Shown in pieces: positions 11,521-26,215 of a stretch of 64,000 nucleotides of DNA (positions within the stretch are counted from its first letter, which is position 1; each line of letters opens with the position of its first letter). This stretch comes from Ptiloglossa arizonensis. Lineage: Eukaryota > Arthropoda > Insecta > Hymenoptera > Colletidae. The notes under the pieces were generated by a model. It saw only the letters and a list, made by a program, of their open reading frames with translations. It was not told the origin of the DNA and did no database searches. Made by a program: the position numbers and the translations under genes. The DNA lies in assembly GCF_051014685.1 (NCBI RefSeq), contig NW_027479055.1, positions 62,001 to 126,000 of the forward strand, given 5' to 3'.

Positions 11521-14500
11521 GGCCTAGGGGAAAAGTACGCATACCGTTGTAATCGGGCGAGTTTCTACTTTCAGATACAACAGAAATTTTGCGGATTGGT
11601 CAATCCGTTCGCGAGATATGGCGGTTTGGAAGTAAGAAACGCTTGAGAAACTCAAAATTTTCGCAGTTCTGATGCTCGAAACGAATAACTAGAACGGCCT
11701 AGGGGAAAAGTACGCATACCGTTGTAAACGGGCGAGTTTCTACCTTCAGATGCAACAGAAATTTTGCGGATTGCTCAATCCGTTCGCGAGGTATGGCAAT
11801 TTGGAAGTAAGAAACGCTTGAAAAACTCAAAATTTTCGCAGTTCTGATGCTCGAAACGAATAACTAGAACGGACTAGGGGAAAAGTACGCATACCGTTGT
11901 AATCGGGCGAGTTTCTACTTTCAGATGCAACAGAAATTTTGCGGATTGGTCAATCCGTTCGCGAGATATGGCAGTTTGGAGGTAAGAAACGCTTGAGAAA
12001 CTCAAAATTTTCGCAGTTCTGATGCTCGAAACGAATAACTAGAACGGACTAGGGGAAAAGTAAGCATACCGTTGTAATCGGGCGAGTTTCTACTTTCAGA
12101 TGCAACAGAAATTTTGCGGATTGGTCAATCCGTTCGCGAGATATGGCAGTTTGGAGGTAAAAAACGCTTGAGAAACTCAAAATTTTCGCAGTTCTGATGC
12201 TCGAAACGAATAACTAGAACGGCCTAGGGGAAAAGTACGCATACCGTTGTAATCGGGCGAGTTTCTACTTTCAGATGCAACAGAAATTTTGCGGATTAGT
12301 CAATCCGTTCGCGAGATATGGCAGTTTGGAGGTAAGAAACGCTTGATAAACTCAAAATTTTCGCAGTTCTGATGCTCGACAAGCATAACTAGACCGGTCT
12401 AGGGGAAAAGTACGCATACCGTTGTAATCGGACGACATTCTACTTTCAGATGCAACAGAAATTTTGCGGATTGGTCAATCCGTTCGCGAGATATGGCAGT
12501 TTGGAGGTAAGAAACGCTTGAGAAACTCAAAATTTTCGCAGTTCTGATGCTCGACAAGCATAACTAGAACGGCCTAGGGGAAAAGTACGCATACCGTTGT
12601 AAACGGGCGAGTTTCTACCTTCAGATGCAACAGAAATTTTGCGGATTGCTCAATCCGTTCGCGAGGTATGGCAATTTGGAAGTAAGAAACGCTTGAAAAA
12701 CTCAAAATCTTCGCAGTTCTGATGCTCGAAACGAATAACTAGAACGGCCTAGGGGAAAAGTACGCATACCGTTGTAATCGGGCGAGTTTCTACTTTCAGA
12801 TGCAACAGAAATTTTGCGGATTGGTCAATCCGTTCGCGAGATATGGCAGTTTGTATGTAAGAAACGCTTGAGAAACTCAACATTTTCGCAGTTCTGATGC
12901 TCGAAACGAATAACTAGAACGGCCTAGGGGAAAAGTACGCATACCGTTGTAATCGGGCGAGTTTCTACTTTCAGATGGAACAGAAATTTTGCGGATTGGT
13001 CAATCCGTTCGCGAGATATGGCGGTTTGGAAGTAAGAAACGCTTGAGAAACTCAAAATTTTCGCAGTTCTGATGCTCGAAACGAATAACTAGAACGGCCT
13101 AGGGGAAAAGTACGCATACCGTTGTAAACGGGCGAGTTTCTACCTTCAGATGCAACAGAAATTTTGCGGATTGCTCAATCCGTTCGCGAGGTATGGCAAT
13201 TTGGAAGTAAGAAACGTTTGAAAAACTCAAAATTTTCGCAGTTCTGATGCTCGAAACGAATAACTAGAACGGACTAGGGGAAAAGTACGCATACCGTTGT
13301 AATCGGGCGAGTTTCTACTTTCAGATGCAACAGAAATTTTGCGGATTGGTCAATCCGTTCGCGAGATATGGCAGTTTGGAGGTAAGAAACGCTTGAGAAA
13401 CTCAAAATTTTCGCAGTTCTGATGCTCGAAACGAATAACTAGAACGGACTAGGGGAAAAGTACGCATACCGTTGTAATCGGGCGAGTTTCTACTTTCAGA
13501 TGCAACAGAAATTTTGCGGATTGGTCAATCCGTTCGCGAGATATGGCAGTTTGGAGGTAAGAAACGCTTGAGAAACTCAAAATTTTCGCAGTTCTGATGC
13601 TCGAAACGAATAACTAGAACGGCCTAGGGGAAAAGTACGCATACCGTTGTAATCGGGCGAGTTTCTACTTTCAGATGCAACAGAAATTTTGCGGATTGGT
13701 CAATCCGTTCGCGAGATATGGCAGTTTGGAGGTAAGAAACGCTCGAGAAACTCACAATTTTCGCAGTTCTGATGCTCGACAAGCATAACTAGAACGGCCT
13801 AGGGGAAAAGTACGCATACCGTTGTAATCGGGCGAGTTTCTACTTTCAGATGCAACAGAAATTTTGCGGATTGGTCAATCCGTTCGCGAGATATGGCAGT
13901 TTGTAGGTAAGAAACGCTTGAGAAACTCAACATTTTCGCAGTTCTGATGCTCGAAACGAATAACCAGAACGGACTAGGGGAAAAGTACGCATACCGTTGT
14001 AATCGGGCGTGTTTCTACTTTCAGATGCAACAGAAATTTTGCGGATTGGTCAATCCGTTCGCGAGATATGGCAGTTTGTAGGTAAGAAACGCTTGAGAAA
14101 CTCAACATTTTCGCAGTTCTGATGCTCGAAACGAATAACTAGAACGGACTAGGGGAAAAGTACGCATACCGTTGTAATCGGGCGAGTTTCTACTTTCAGA
14201 TGCAACAGAAATTTTGCGGATTGGTCAATCCGTTCGCGAGATATGGCAGTTTGGAGGTAAGAAACGCTTGAGAAACTCAAAATTTTCGCAGTTCTGATGC
14301 TCGAAACGAATAACTAGAACGGACTAGGGGAAAAGTACGCATACCGTTGTAATCGGGCGAGTTTCTACTTTCAGATGCAACAGAAATTTTGCGGATTGGT
14401 CAATCCGTTCGCGAGATATGGCAGTTTGGAAGTAAGAAACGCTTGAGAAACTCAAAATTTTCGCAGTTCTGATGCTCGAAACGAATAACTAGAACGGCCT

Positions 14501-17500
14501 AGGGGAAAAGTACGCATACCGTTGTAATCGGGCGAGTTTCTACTTTCAGATGCAACAGAAATTTTGCGGATTAGTCAATCCGTTCGCGAGATATGGCAGT
14601 TTGGAGGTAAGAAACGCTTGAGAAACTCAAAATTTTCGCAGTTCTGATGCTCGAAACGAATAACTAGAACGGCCTAGGGGAAAAGTACTCATACCGTTGT
14701 AATCGGGCGGGTTTCTACTTTCAGATGCAACAGAAATTTTGCGGATTGGTCAATCCGTTCGCGAGATATGGCAGTTTGGAAGTATGAAACACTTGAGAAA
14801 CACAAAATTTTCGCAGTTCTCATGCTCGAAACGAATAACTACAACGGCCTACGGGAAAAGTACGCATACCGTTGTAATCGGGCGAGTTTCTACTTTCAGA
14901 TGCAACAGAAATTTTGCGGATTGGTCAATCCGTTCGCGAGATATGGCAGTTTGTAGGTAAGAAACGCTTGAGAAACTCAACATTTTCGCAGTTCTGATGC
15001 TCGAAACGAATAACTAGAACGGCCTAGGGGAAAAGTACGCATACCGTTGTAATCGGGCGAGTTTCTACTTTCAGATGCAACAGAAATTTTGCGGATTGGT
15101 CAATCCGTTCGCGAGATATGGCAGTTTGTAGGTAAGAAACGCTTGAGAAACTCAAAATTTTCGCAGTTCTGATGCTCGACAAGCATAGCTAGAACTGTCT
15201 AGGGGAAAAGTACGCATACCGTTGTAATCGGGCGACTTTCTACTTTCAGATGCAACAGAAATTTTGCGGATTGGTCAATCCGTTCGCGAGATATGGCAGT
15301 TTGTAGGTAAGAAACGCTTGAGAAACTCAACATTTTCGCAGTTCTGATGCTCGAAACGAATAACTAGAACGGCCTAGGGGAAAAGTACGCATACCGTTGT
15401 AATCGGGCGAGTTTCTACTTTCAGATACAACAGAAATTTTGCGGATTGGTCAATCCGTTCGCGAGATATGGCGGTTTGGAAGTAAGAAACGCTTGAGAAA
15501 CTCAAAATTTTCGCAGTTCTGATGCTCGAAACGAATAACTAGAACGGCCTAGGGGAAAAGTACGCATACCGTTGTAAACGGGCGAGTTTCTACCTTCAGA
15601 TGCAACAGAAATTTTGCGGATTGCTCAATCCGTTCGCGAGGTATGGCAATTTGGAAGTAAGAAACGCTTGAAAAACTCAAAATTTTCGCAGTTCTGATGC
15701 TCGAAACGAATAACTAGAACGGACTAGGGGAAAAGTACGCATACCGTTGTAATCGGGCGAGTTTCTACTTTCAGATGCAACAGAAATTTTGCGGATTGGT
15801 CAATCCGTTCGCGAGATATGGCAGTTTGGAGGTAAGAAACGCTTGAGAAACTCAAAATTTTCGCAGTTCTGATGCTCGAAACGAATAACTAGAACGGACT
15901 AGGGGAAAAGTACGCATACCGTTGTAATCGGGCGAGTTTCTACTTTCAGATGCAACAGAAATTTTGCGGATTGGTCAATCCGTTCGCGAGATATGGCAGT
16001 TTGGAGGTAAAAAACGCTTGAGAAACTCAAAATTTTCGCAGTTCTGATGCTCGAAACGAATAACTAGAACGGCCTAGGGGAAAAGTACGCATACCGTTGT
16101 AATCGGGCGAGTTTCTACTTTCAGATGCAACAGAAATTTTGCGGATTAGTCAATCCGTTCGCGAGATATGGCAGTTTGGAGGTAAGAAACGCTTGATAAA
16201 CTCAAAATTTTCGCAGTTCTGATGCTCGACAAGCATAACTAGACCGGTCTAGGGGAAAAGTACGCATACCGTTGTAATCGGACGACATTCTACTTTCAGA
16301 TGCAACAGAAATTTTGCGGATTGGTCAATCCGTTCGCGAGATATGGCAGTTTGGAGGTAAGAAACGCTTGAGAAACTCAAAATTTTCGCAGTTCTGATGC
16401 TCGACAAGCATAACTAGAACGGCCTAGGGGAAAAGTACGCATACCGTTGTAAACGGGCGAGTTTCTACCTTCAGATGCAACAGAAATTTTGCGGATTGCT
16501 CAATCCGTTCGCGAGGTATGGCAATTTGGAAGTAAGAAACGCTTGAAAAACTCAAAATCTTCGCAGTTCTGATGCTCGAAACGAATAACTAGAACGGCCT
16601 AGGGGAAAAGTACGCATACCGTTGTAATCGGGCGAGTTTCTACTTTCAGATGCAACAGAAATTTTGCGGATTGGTCAATCCGTTCGCGAGATATGGCAGT
16701 TTGTATGTAAGAAACGCTTGAGAAACTCAACATTTTCGCAGTTCTGATGCTCGAAACGAATAACTAGAACGGCCTAGGGGAAAAGTACGCATACCGTTGT
16801 AATCGGGCGAGTTTCTACTTTCAGATGGAACAGAAATTTTGCGGATTGGTCAATCCGTTCGCGAGATATGGCGGTTTGGAAGTAAGAAACGCTTGAGAAA
16901 CTCAAAATTTTCGCAGTTCTGATGCTCGAAACGAATAACTAGAACGGCCTAGGGGAAAAGTACGCATACCGTTGTAAACGGGCGAGTTTCTACCTTCAGA
17001 TGCAACAGAAATTTTGCGGATTGCTCAATCCGTTCGCGAGGTATGGCAATTTGGAAGTAAGAAACGCTTGAAAAACTCAAAATTTTCGCAGTTCTGATGC
17101 TCGAAACGAATAACTAGAACGGACTAGGGGAAAAGTACGCATACCGTTGTAATCGGGCGAGTTTCTACTTTCAGATGCAACAGAAATTTTGCGGATTGGT
17201 CAATCCGTTCGCGAGATATGGCAGTTTGGAGGTAAGAAACGCTTGAGAAACTCAAAATTTTCGCAGTTCTGATGCTCGAAACGAATAACTAGAACGGACT
17301 AGGGGAAAAGTACGCATACCGTTGTAATCGGGCGAGTTTCTACTTTCAGATGCAACAGAAATTTTGCGGATTGGTCAATCCGTTCGCGAGATATGGCAGT
17401 TTGGAGGTAAGAAACGCTTGAGAAACTCAAAATTTTCGCAGTTCTGATGCTCGAAACGAATAACTAGAACGGCCTAGGGGAAAAGTACGCATACCGTTGT

Positions 17501-17590
17501 AATCGGGCGAGTTTCTACTTTCAGATGCAACAGAAATTTTGCGGATTGGTCAATCCGTTCGCGAGATATGGCAGTTTGGAGGTAAGAAAC
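11521..17590. repeat. 22-monomer long-range satellite duplication (3850 bp offset)
   Basis: 11521-13740 recurs at 15371-17590 with an offset of 3850 bp. Markers in both copies are TCAGATACAAC, CGTTGTAAACGG with TACCTTCAG, GGTAAAAAACGC, CTTGATAAACTC, AGACCGGTCT with CGGACGACATTC, and ATGGAACAG. The copies stop matching where 13741 reads GCTCGAGAAACTCACAA and 17591 reads the common form. The intervening 13740-15370 contains the third copy of the 9.2-11.5 kb cluster at an offset of 3500 bp (20 monomers). The result is overlapping HOR registers rather than one clean period. Confidence 0.83.
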
Positions 17591-18870
17591 GCTTGAGAAA
17601 CTCAAAATTTTCGCAGTTCTGATGCTCGACAAGCATAACTAGAACGGCCTAGGGGAAAAGTACGCATACCGTTGTAAACGGGCGAGTTTCTACCTTCAGA
17701 TGCAACAGAAATTTTGCGGATTGCTCAATCCGTTCGCGAGGTATGGCAATTTGGAAGTAAGAAACGCTTGAAAAACTCAAAATCTTCGCAGTTCTGATGC
17801 TCGAAACGAATAACTAGAACGGCCTAGGGGAAAAGTACGCATACCGTTGTAATCGGGCGAGTTTCTACTTTCAGATGCAACAGAAATTTTGCGGATTGGT
17901 CAATCCGTTCGCGAGATATGGCAGTTTGTATGTAAGAAACGCTTGAGAAACTCAACATTTTCGCAGTTCTGATGCTCGAAACGAATAACTAGAACGGCCT
18001 AGGGGAAAAGTACGCATACCGTTGTAATCGGGCGAGTTTCTACTTTCAGATGGAACAGAAATTTTGCGGATTGGTCAATCCGTTCGCGAGATATGGCGGT
18101 TTGGAAGTAAGAAACGCTTGAGAAACTCAAAATTTTCGCAGTTCTGATGCTCGAAACGAATAACTAGAACGGCCTAGGGGAAAAGTACGCATACCGTTGT
18201 AAACGGGCGAGTTTCTACCTTCAGATGCAACAGAAATTTTGCGGATTGCTCAATCCGTTCGCGAGGTATGGCAATTTGGAAGTAAGAAACGCTTGAAAAA
18301 CTCAAAATTTTCGCAGTTCTGATGCTCGAAACGAATAACTAGAACGGACTAGGGGAAAAGTACGCATACCGTTGTAATCGGGCGAGTTTCTACTTTCAGA
18401 TGCAACAGAAATTTTGCGGATTGGTCAATCCGTTCGCGAGATATGGCAGTTTGGAGGTAAGAAACGCTTGAGAAACTCAAAATTTTCGCAGTTCTGATGC
18501 TCGAAACGAATAACTAGAACGGACTAGGGGAAAAGTACGCATACCGTTGTAATCGGGCGAGTTTCTACTTTCAGATGCAACAGAAATTTTGCGGATTGGT
18601 CAATCCGTTCGCGAGATATGGCAGTTTGGAGGTAAGAAACGCTTGAGAAACTCAAAATTTTCGCAGTTCTGATGCTCGAAACGAATAACTAGAACGGCCT
18701 AGGGGAAAAGTACGCATACCGTTGTAATCGGGCGAGTTTCTACTTTCAGATGCAACAGAAATTTTGCGGATTAGTCAATCCGTTCGCGAGATATGGCAGT
18801 TTGGAGGTAAGAAACGCTTGATAAACTCAAAATTTTCGCAGTTCTGATGCTCGACAAGCATAACTAGACC
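16421..18870. repeat. 7-monomer tandem duplication (1225 bp)
   Basis: 16421-17645 is repeated directly at 17646-18870. The order of CGTTGTAAACGG, TTTGTATGTAAG, ATGGAACAG and GCGGTTTGGAAG monomers is the same in both. The unit is part of the larger 22-monomer block, so the HORs are nested. A simple explanation is unequal exchange seven monomers out of register. Confidence 0.83.
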
Positions 18871-19240
18871 GGTCTAGGGGAAAAGTACGCATACCGTTGT
18901 AATCGGACGACATTCTACTTTCAGATGCAACAGAAATTTTGCGGATTGGTCAATCCGTTCGCGAGATATGGCAGTTTGGAGGTAAGAAACGCTTGAGAAA
19001 CTCAAAATTTTCGCAGTTCTGATGCTCGACAAGCATAACTAGAACGGCCTAGGGGAAAAGTACGCATACCGTTGTAAACGGGCGAGTTTCTACCTTCAGA
19101 TGCAACAGAAATTTTGCGGATTGCTCAATCCGTTCGCGAGGTATGGCAATTTGGAAGTAAGAAACGCTTGAAAAACTCAAAATTTTCGCAGTTCTGATGC
19201 TCGAAACGAATAACTAGAACGGCCTAGGGGAAAAGTACGC

Positions 19241-20990
19241 ATACCGTTGTAATCGGGTGAGTTTCTACTTTCAGATGCAACAGAAATTTTGCGGATTAGT
19301 CAATCCGTTCGCGAGATATGGCAGTTTGGAGGTAAGAAACGCTTGAGAAACTCAAAATTTTCGCAGTTCTGATGCTCGAAACGAATAACCAGAACGGACT
19401 AGGGGAAAAGTACGCATACCGTTGTAATCGGGCGTGTTTCTACTTTCAGATGCAACAGAAATTTTGCGGATTGGTCAATCCGTTCGCGAGATATGGCAGT
19501 TTGTAGGTAAGAAACGCTTGAGAAACTCAACATTTTCGCAGTTCTGATGCTCGAAACGAATAACTAGAACGGCCTAGGGGAAAAGTAGGCATACCGTTGT
19601 AATCGGGCGAGTTTCTACTTTCAGATGCAACAGAAATTTTGCGGATTGGTCAATCCGTTCGCGAGATATGGCAGTTTGGAGGTAAGAAACGCTTGAGAAA
19701 CTCAAAATTTTCGCAGTTCTGATGCTCGACAAGCATAACTAGACCGGTCTAGGGGAAAAGTACGCAAACCGTTGTAATCGGACGACATTCTACTTTCAGA
19801 TGCAACAGAAATTTTGCGGATTGGTCAATCCGTTCGCGAGATATGGCAGTTTGGAGGTAAGAAACGCTTGAGAAACTCAAAATTTTCGCAGTTCTGATGC
19901 TCGACAAGCATAACTAGAACGGCCTAGGGGAAAAGTACGCATACCGTTGTAAACGGGCGAGTTTCTACCTTCAGATGCAACAGAAATTTTGCGGATTAGT
20001 CAATCCGTTCGCGAGGTATGGCAATTTGGAAGTAAGAAACGCTTGAAAAACTCAAAATTTTCGCAGTTCTGATGCTCGAAACGAATAACTAGAACGGCCT
20101 AGGGGAAAAGTACGCATACCGTTGTAATCGGGTGAGTTTCTACTTTCAGATGCAACAGAAATTTTGCGGATTAGTCAATCCGTTCGCGAGATATGGCAGT
20201 TTGGAGGTAAGAAACGCTTGAGAAACTCAAAATTTTCGCAGTTCTGATGCTCGAAACGAATAACCAGAACGGACTAGGGGAAAAGTACGCATACCGTTGT
20301 AATCGGGCGTGTTTCTACTTTCAGATGCAACAGAAATTTTGCGGATTGGTCAATCCGTTCGCGAGATATGGCAGTTTGTAGGTAAGAAACGCTTGAGAAA
20401 CTCAACATTTTCGCAGTTCTGATGCTCGAAACGAATAACTAGAACGGCCTAGGGGAAAAGTAGGCATACCGTTGTAATCGGGCGAGTTTCTACTTTCAGA
20501 TGCAACAGAAATTTTGCGGATTGGTCAATCCGTTCGCGAGATATGGCAGTTTGGAGGTAAGAAACGCTTGAGAAACTCAAAATTTTCGCAGTTCTGATGC
20601 TCGACAAGCATAACTAGACCGGTCTAGGGGAAAAGTACGCAAACCGTTGTAATCGGACGACATTCTACTTTCAGATGCAACAGAAATTTTGCGGATTGGT
20701 CAATCCGTTCGCGAGATATGGCAGTTTGGAGGTAAGAAACGCTTGAGAAACTCAAAATTTTCGCAGTTCTGATGCTCGACAAGCATAACTAGAACGGCCT
20801 AGGGGAAAAGTACGCATACCGTTGTAAACGGGCGAGTTTCTACCTTCAGATGCAACAGAAATTTTGCGGATTAGTCAATCCGTTCGCGAGGTATGGCAAT
20901 TTGGAAGTAAGAAACGCTTGAAAAACTCAAAATTTTCGCAGTTCTGATGCTCGAAACGAATAACTAGAACGGCCTAGGGGAAAAGTACGC
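19241..20990. repeat. 5-monomer tandem duplication (875 bp)
   Basis: 19241-20115 is followed by a near-perfect copy at 20116-20990. Markers at constant 875-bp spacing are AATCGGGTGAG (19251 and 20126), GTAGGCATACC (19585 and 20460), AGACCGGTCT with GTACGCAAACC, and a CGTTGTAAACGG monomer carrying GGATTAGTC. Sequence at 20991-21840 continues with ordinary monomers, including one with TTTGTACTTTCAG near 21537. Confidence 0.85.
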
Positions 20991-21840
20991 ATACCGTTGT
21001 AATCGGGCGAGTTTCTACTTTCAGATGCAACAGAAATTTTGCGGATTGGTCAATCCGTTCGCGAGATATGGCAGTTTGGAGGTAAGAAACGCTTGAGAAA
21101 CTCAAAATTTTCGCAGTTCTGATGCTCGACAAGCATAACTAGAACGGCCTAGGGGAAAAGTACGCATACCGTTGTAAACGGGCGAGTTTCTACCTTCAGA
21201 TGCAACAGAAATTTTGCGGATTGCTCAATCCGTTCGCGAGGTATGGCAATTTGGAAGTAAGAAACGCTTGAAAAACTCAAAATTTTCGCAGTTCTGATGC
21301 TCGAAACGAATAACTAGAACGGACTAGGGGAAAAGTACGCATACCGTTGTAATCGGGCGTGTTTCTACTTTCAGATGCAACAGAAATTTTGCGGATTGGT
21401 CAATCCGTTCGCGAGATATGGCAGTTTGTAGGTAAGAAACGCTTGAGAAACTCAACATTTTCGCAGTTCTGATGCTCGAAACGAATAACTAGAACGGCCT
21501 AGGGGAAAAGTAGGCATACCGTTGTAATCGGGCGAGTTTGTACTTTCAGATGCAACAGAAATTTTGCGGATTGGTCAATCCGTTCGCGAGATATGGCAGT
21601 TTGGATGTAAGAAACGCTTGAGAAACTCAAAATTTTCGCAGTTCTGATGCTCGAAACGAATAACTAGAACGGACTAGGGGAAAAGTACGCATACCGTTGT
21701 AATCGGGCGAGTTTCTACTTTCAGATGCAACAGAAATTTTGCGGATTGGTCAATCCGTTCGCGAGATATGGCAGTTTGGAGGTAAGAAACGCTTGAGAAA
21801 CTCAAAATTTTCGCAGTTCTGATGCTCGACAAGCATAACT

Positions 21841-24000
21841 AGACCGGTCTAGGGGAAAAGTACGCATACCGTTGTAATCGGATGACATTCTACTTTCAGA
21901 TGCAACAGAAATTTTGCGGATTGGTCAATCCGTTCGCGAGATATGGCAGTTTGGAAGTATGAAACACTTGAGAAACACAAAATTTTCGCAGTTCTCATGC
22001 TCGAAACGAATAACTACAACGGCCTACGGGAAAAGTACGCATACCGTTGTAATCGGGCGAGTTTCTACTTTCAGATGCAACAGAAATTTTGCCGATTGGT
22101 CAATCCGTTCGCGAGATATGGCAGTTTGGAAGTAAGAAACGCTTGAGAAACTCAAAATTTTCGCAGTTCTGATGCTCGAAACGATTAACTAGAACGGCCT
22201 AGGGGAAAAGTACGCATACCGTTGTAATCGGATGACATTCTACTTTCAGATGCAACAGAAATTTTGCGGATTGGTCAATCCGTTCGCGAGATATGGCGGT
22301 TTGGAAGTAAGAAACGCTTGAGAAACTCAAAATTTTCGCAGTTCTGATGCTCGAAACGAATAACTAGAACGGCCTAGGGGAAAAGTACGCATACCGTTGT
22401 AAACGGGCGAGTTTCTACCTTCAGATGCAACAGAAATTTTGCGGATTGCTCAATCCGTTCGCGAGGTATGGCAATTTGGATGTAAGAAACGCTTGAAAAA
22501 CTCAAAATTTTCGCAGTTCTGATGCTCGAAACGAATAACTAGAACGGACTAGGGGAAAAGTACGCATACCGTTGTAATCGGGCGAGTTTCTACTTTCAGA
22601 TGCAACAGAAATTTTGCGGATTGGTCAATCCGTTCGCGAGATATGGCAGCTTGGAGGTAAGAAACGCTTGAGAAACTCAAAATTTTCGCAGTTCTGATGC
22701 TCGAAACGAATAACTAGAACGGCCTAGGGGAAAAGGACGCATACCGTTGTAATCGGGCGAGTTTCTACTTTCAGATGCAACAGAAATTTTGCGGATTAGT
22801 CAATCCGTTCGCGAGATATGGCAGTTTGGAGGTAAGAAACGCTTGAGAAACTCAAAATTTTCGCAGTTCTGATGCTCGACAAGCATAACTAGACCGGTCT
22901 AGGGGAAAAGTACGCATACCGTTGTAATCGGACGACATTCTACTTTCAGATGCAACAGAAATTTTGCGGATTGGTCAATCCGTTCGCGAGATATGGCAGT
23001 TTGGAGGTAAGAAACGCTTGAGAAACTCAAAATTTTCGCAGTTCTGATGCTCGACAAGCATAACTAGAACGGCCTAGGGGAAAAGTACGCATACCGTTGT
23101 AAACGGGCGAGTTTCTACCTTCAGATGCAACAGAAATTTTGCGGATTGCTCAATCCGTTCGCGAGGTATGGCAATTTGGAAGTAAGAAACGCTTGAAAAA
23201 CTCAAAATTTTCGCAGTTCTGATGCTCGAAACGAATAACTAGAACGGCCTAGGGGAAAAGTACGCATACCGTTGTAATCGGGTGAGTTTCTACTTTCAGA
23301 TGCAACAGAAATTTTGCGGATTAGTCAATCCGTTCGCGAGATATGGCAGTTTGGAGGTAAGAAACGCTTGAGAAACTCAAAATTTTCGCAGTTCTGATGC
23401 TCGAAACGAATAACCAGAACGGACTAGGGGAAAAGTACGCATACCGTTGTAATCGGGCGTGTTTCTACTTTCAGATGCAACAGAAATTATGCGGATTGGT
23501 CAATCCGTTCGCGAGATATGGCAGTTTGTAGGTAAGAAACGCTTGAGAAACTCAACATTTTCGCAGTTCTGATGCTCGAAACGAATAACTAGAACGGCCT
23601 AGGGGAAAAGTAGGCATACCGTTGTAATCGGGCGAGTTTCTACTTTCAGATGCAACAGAAATTTTGCGGATTGGTCAATCCGTTCGCGAGATATGGCAGT
23701 TTGGAGGTAAGAAACGCTTGAGAAACTCAAAATTTTCGCAGTTCTGATGCTCGACAAGCATAACTAGACCGCTCTAGGGGAAAAGTACGCAAACCGTTGT
23801 AATCGGACGACATTCTACTTTCAGATGCAACAGAAATTTTGCGGATTGGTCAATCCGTTCGCGAGATATGGCAGTTTGGAGGTAAGAAACGCTTGAGAAA
23901 CTCAAAATTTTCGCAGTTCTGATGCTCGACAAGCATAACTAGACCGGTCTAGGGGAAAAGTACGCATACCGTTGTAATCGGATGACATTCTACTTTCAGA
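21841..24000. repeat. 12-monomer HOR block, first copy
   Basis: This block starts with the AATCGGATGACATTC monomer and the AGTATGAAACACTTGAG monomer, and includes AAAAGGACGC (about 22735), GGCAGCTTGG, CGGGTGAG and GTAGGCATACC variants. The same order occurs at 26216-28375 (offset 4375 bp, 25 monomers) and again at 28316-30415. The opening pair of monomers also recurs at about 23941-24300, one 2100-bp unit later. Confidence 0.82.
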
Positions 24001-26215
24001 TGCAACAGAAATTTTGCGGATTGGTCAATCCGTTCGCGAGATATGGCAGTTTGGAAGTATGAAACACTTGAGAAACACAAAATTTTCGCAGTTCTCATGC
24101 TCGAAACGAATAACTACAACGGCCTACGGGAAAAGTACGCATACCGTTGTAATCGGGCGAGTTTCTACTTTCAGATGCAACAGAAATTTTGCGGATTGGT
24201 CAATCCGTTCGCGAGATATGGCAGTTTGGAAGTAAGAAACGCTTGAGAAACTCAAAATTTTCGCAGTTCTGATGCTCGAAACGATTAACTAGAACGGCCT
24301 AGGGGAAAAGTACGCATACCGTTGTAATCGGATGACATTCTACTTTCAGATGCAACAGAAATTTTGCGGATTGGTCAATCCGTTCGCGAGATATGGCAGT
24401 TTGGAGGTAAGAAACGCTTGAGAAACTCAAAATTTTCGCAGTTCTGATGCTCGAAACGAATAACTAGAACGGCCTAGGGGAAAAGTACGCATACCGTTGT
24501 AATCGGGCGAGTTTCTACTTTCAGATGCAACAGAAATTTTGCTGATTAGTCAATCCGTTCGCGAGATATGGCAGTTTGGAGGTAAGAAACAATTGAGAAA
24601 CTCAAAATTTTCGCAGTTCTGATGCTCGACAAGCATAACTAGAACGGTCTAGGGGAATAGTACGCATACCGTTCTAATCGGACGACATTCTACTTTCAGA
24701 TGCAACAGAAATTTTGCGGATTGGTCAATCCGTTCGCGAGATATGGCAGTTTGGAGGTAAGAAACGCTTGAGAAACTCAAAATTTTCGCAGTTCTGATGC
24801 TCGACAAGCATAACTAGAACGGCCTAGGGGAAAAGTACGCATACCGTTGTAAACGGGCGAGTTTCTACCTTCAGATGCAACAGAAATTTTGCGGATTGCT
24901 CAATCCGTTCGCGAGGTATGGCAATTTGGAAGTAAGAAACGCTTGAAAAACTCAAAATTTTCGCAGTTCTGATGCTCGAAACGAATAACTAGAACGGACT
25001 AGGGGAAAAGTACGCATACCGTTGTAATCGGGCGAGTTTCTACTTTCAGATGCAACAGAAATTTTGCGGATTCGTCAATCCGTTCGCGAGATATGGCAGT
25101 TTGGAGGTAAGAAACGCTTGAGAAACTCAAAATTTTCGCAGTTCTGATGCTCGAAACGAATAACTAGAACGGACTAGGGGAAAAGTACGCATACCGTTGT
25201 AATCGGGCGAGTTTCTACTTTCAGATGCAACAGAAATTTTGCGGATTTGTCAATCCGTTCGCGAGATATGGCAGTTTGGAGGTAAGAAACGCTTGAGAAA
25301 CTCAAAATTTTCGCAGTTCTGATGCTCGAAACGAATAACTAGAACGGCCTAGGGGAAAAGTACGCATACCGTTGTAATCGGGCGAGTTTCTACTTTCAGA
25401 TGCAACAGAAATTTTGCTGATTAGTCAATCCGTTCGCGAGATATGGCAGTTTGGAGGTAAGAAACAATTGAGAAACTCAAAATTTTCGCAGTTCTGATGC
25501 TCGACAAGCATAACTAGAACGGTCTAGGGGAATAGTACGCATACCGTTCTAATCGGACGACATTCTACTTTCAGATGCAACAGAAATTTTGCGGATTGGT
25601 CAATCCGTTCGCGAGATATGGCAGTTTGGAGGTAAGAAACGGTTGAGAAACTCAAAATTTTCACATTTCTGATGCTCGAAACGAATAACCAGTACGGCCT
25701 AGGGGAAAAGTACGCATACCGTTGTAATCGGGCGTGTTTCTACTTTCAGATGCAACAGAAATTTTGCGGATTGGTCAATCCGTTCGCGAGATATGGCAGT
25801 TTGTAGGTAAGAAACGCTTGAGAAACTCAACATTTTCGCAGTTCAGATGCTCGAAACGAATAACTAGAACGGCCTAGGGGAAAAGTAGGCATACCGTTGT
25901 AATCGGGCGAGTTTGTACTTTCAGATGCAACAGAAATTTTGCGGATTGGTCAATCCGTTCGCGAGATATGGCAGTTTGGAAGTAAGAAACGCTTGAGAAA
26001 CTCAAAATTTTCGCAGTTCTGATGCTCGAAACGAATAACTAGAACGGACTAGGGGAAAAGTACGCATACCGTTGTAATCGGGCGAGTTTCTACTTTCAGA
26101 TGCAACAGAAATTTTGCGGATTGGTCAATCCGTTCGCGAGATATGGCAGTTTGGAGGTAAGAAACGCTTGAGAAACTCAAAATTTTCGCAGTTCTGATGC
26201 TCGACAAGCATAACT
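24001..26215. repeat. Satellite segment with a block shared with 32.5-33.2 kb
   Basis: The stretch 24961-25720 reappears at about 32483-33240, an offset of 7522 bp. That is 43 monomers minus the three single-base deletions lying between them. Distinctive shared changes are GGATTCGTC, GGATTTGTC, GCTGATTAGTC, GAAACAATTGAG, GGGGAATAGTACGC, CGTTCTAATCGG and TCACATTTCTG. The GCTGATTAG/AACAATTGAG pair is also duplicated locally (24540 and 25415, five monomers apart). Confidence 0.8.
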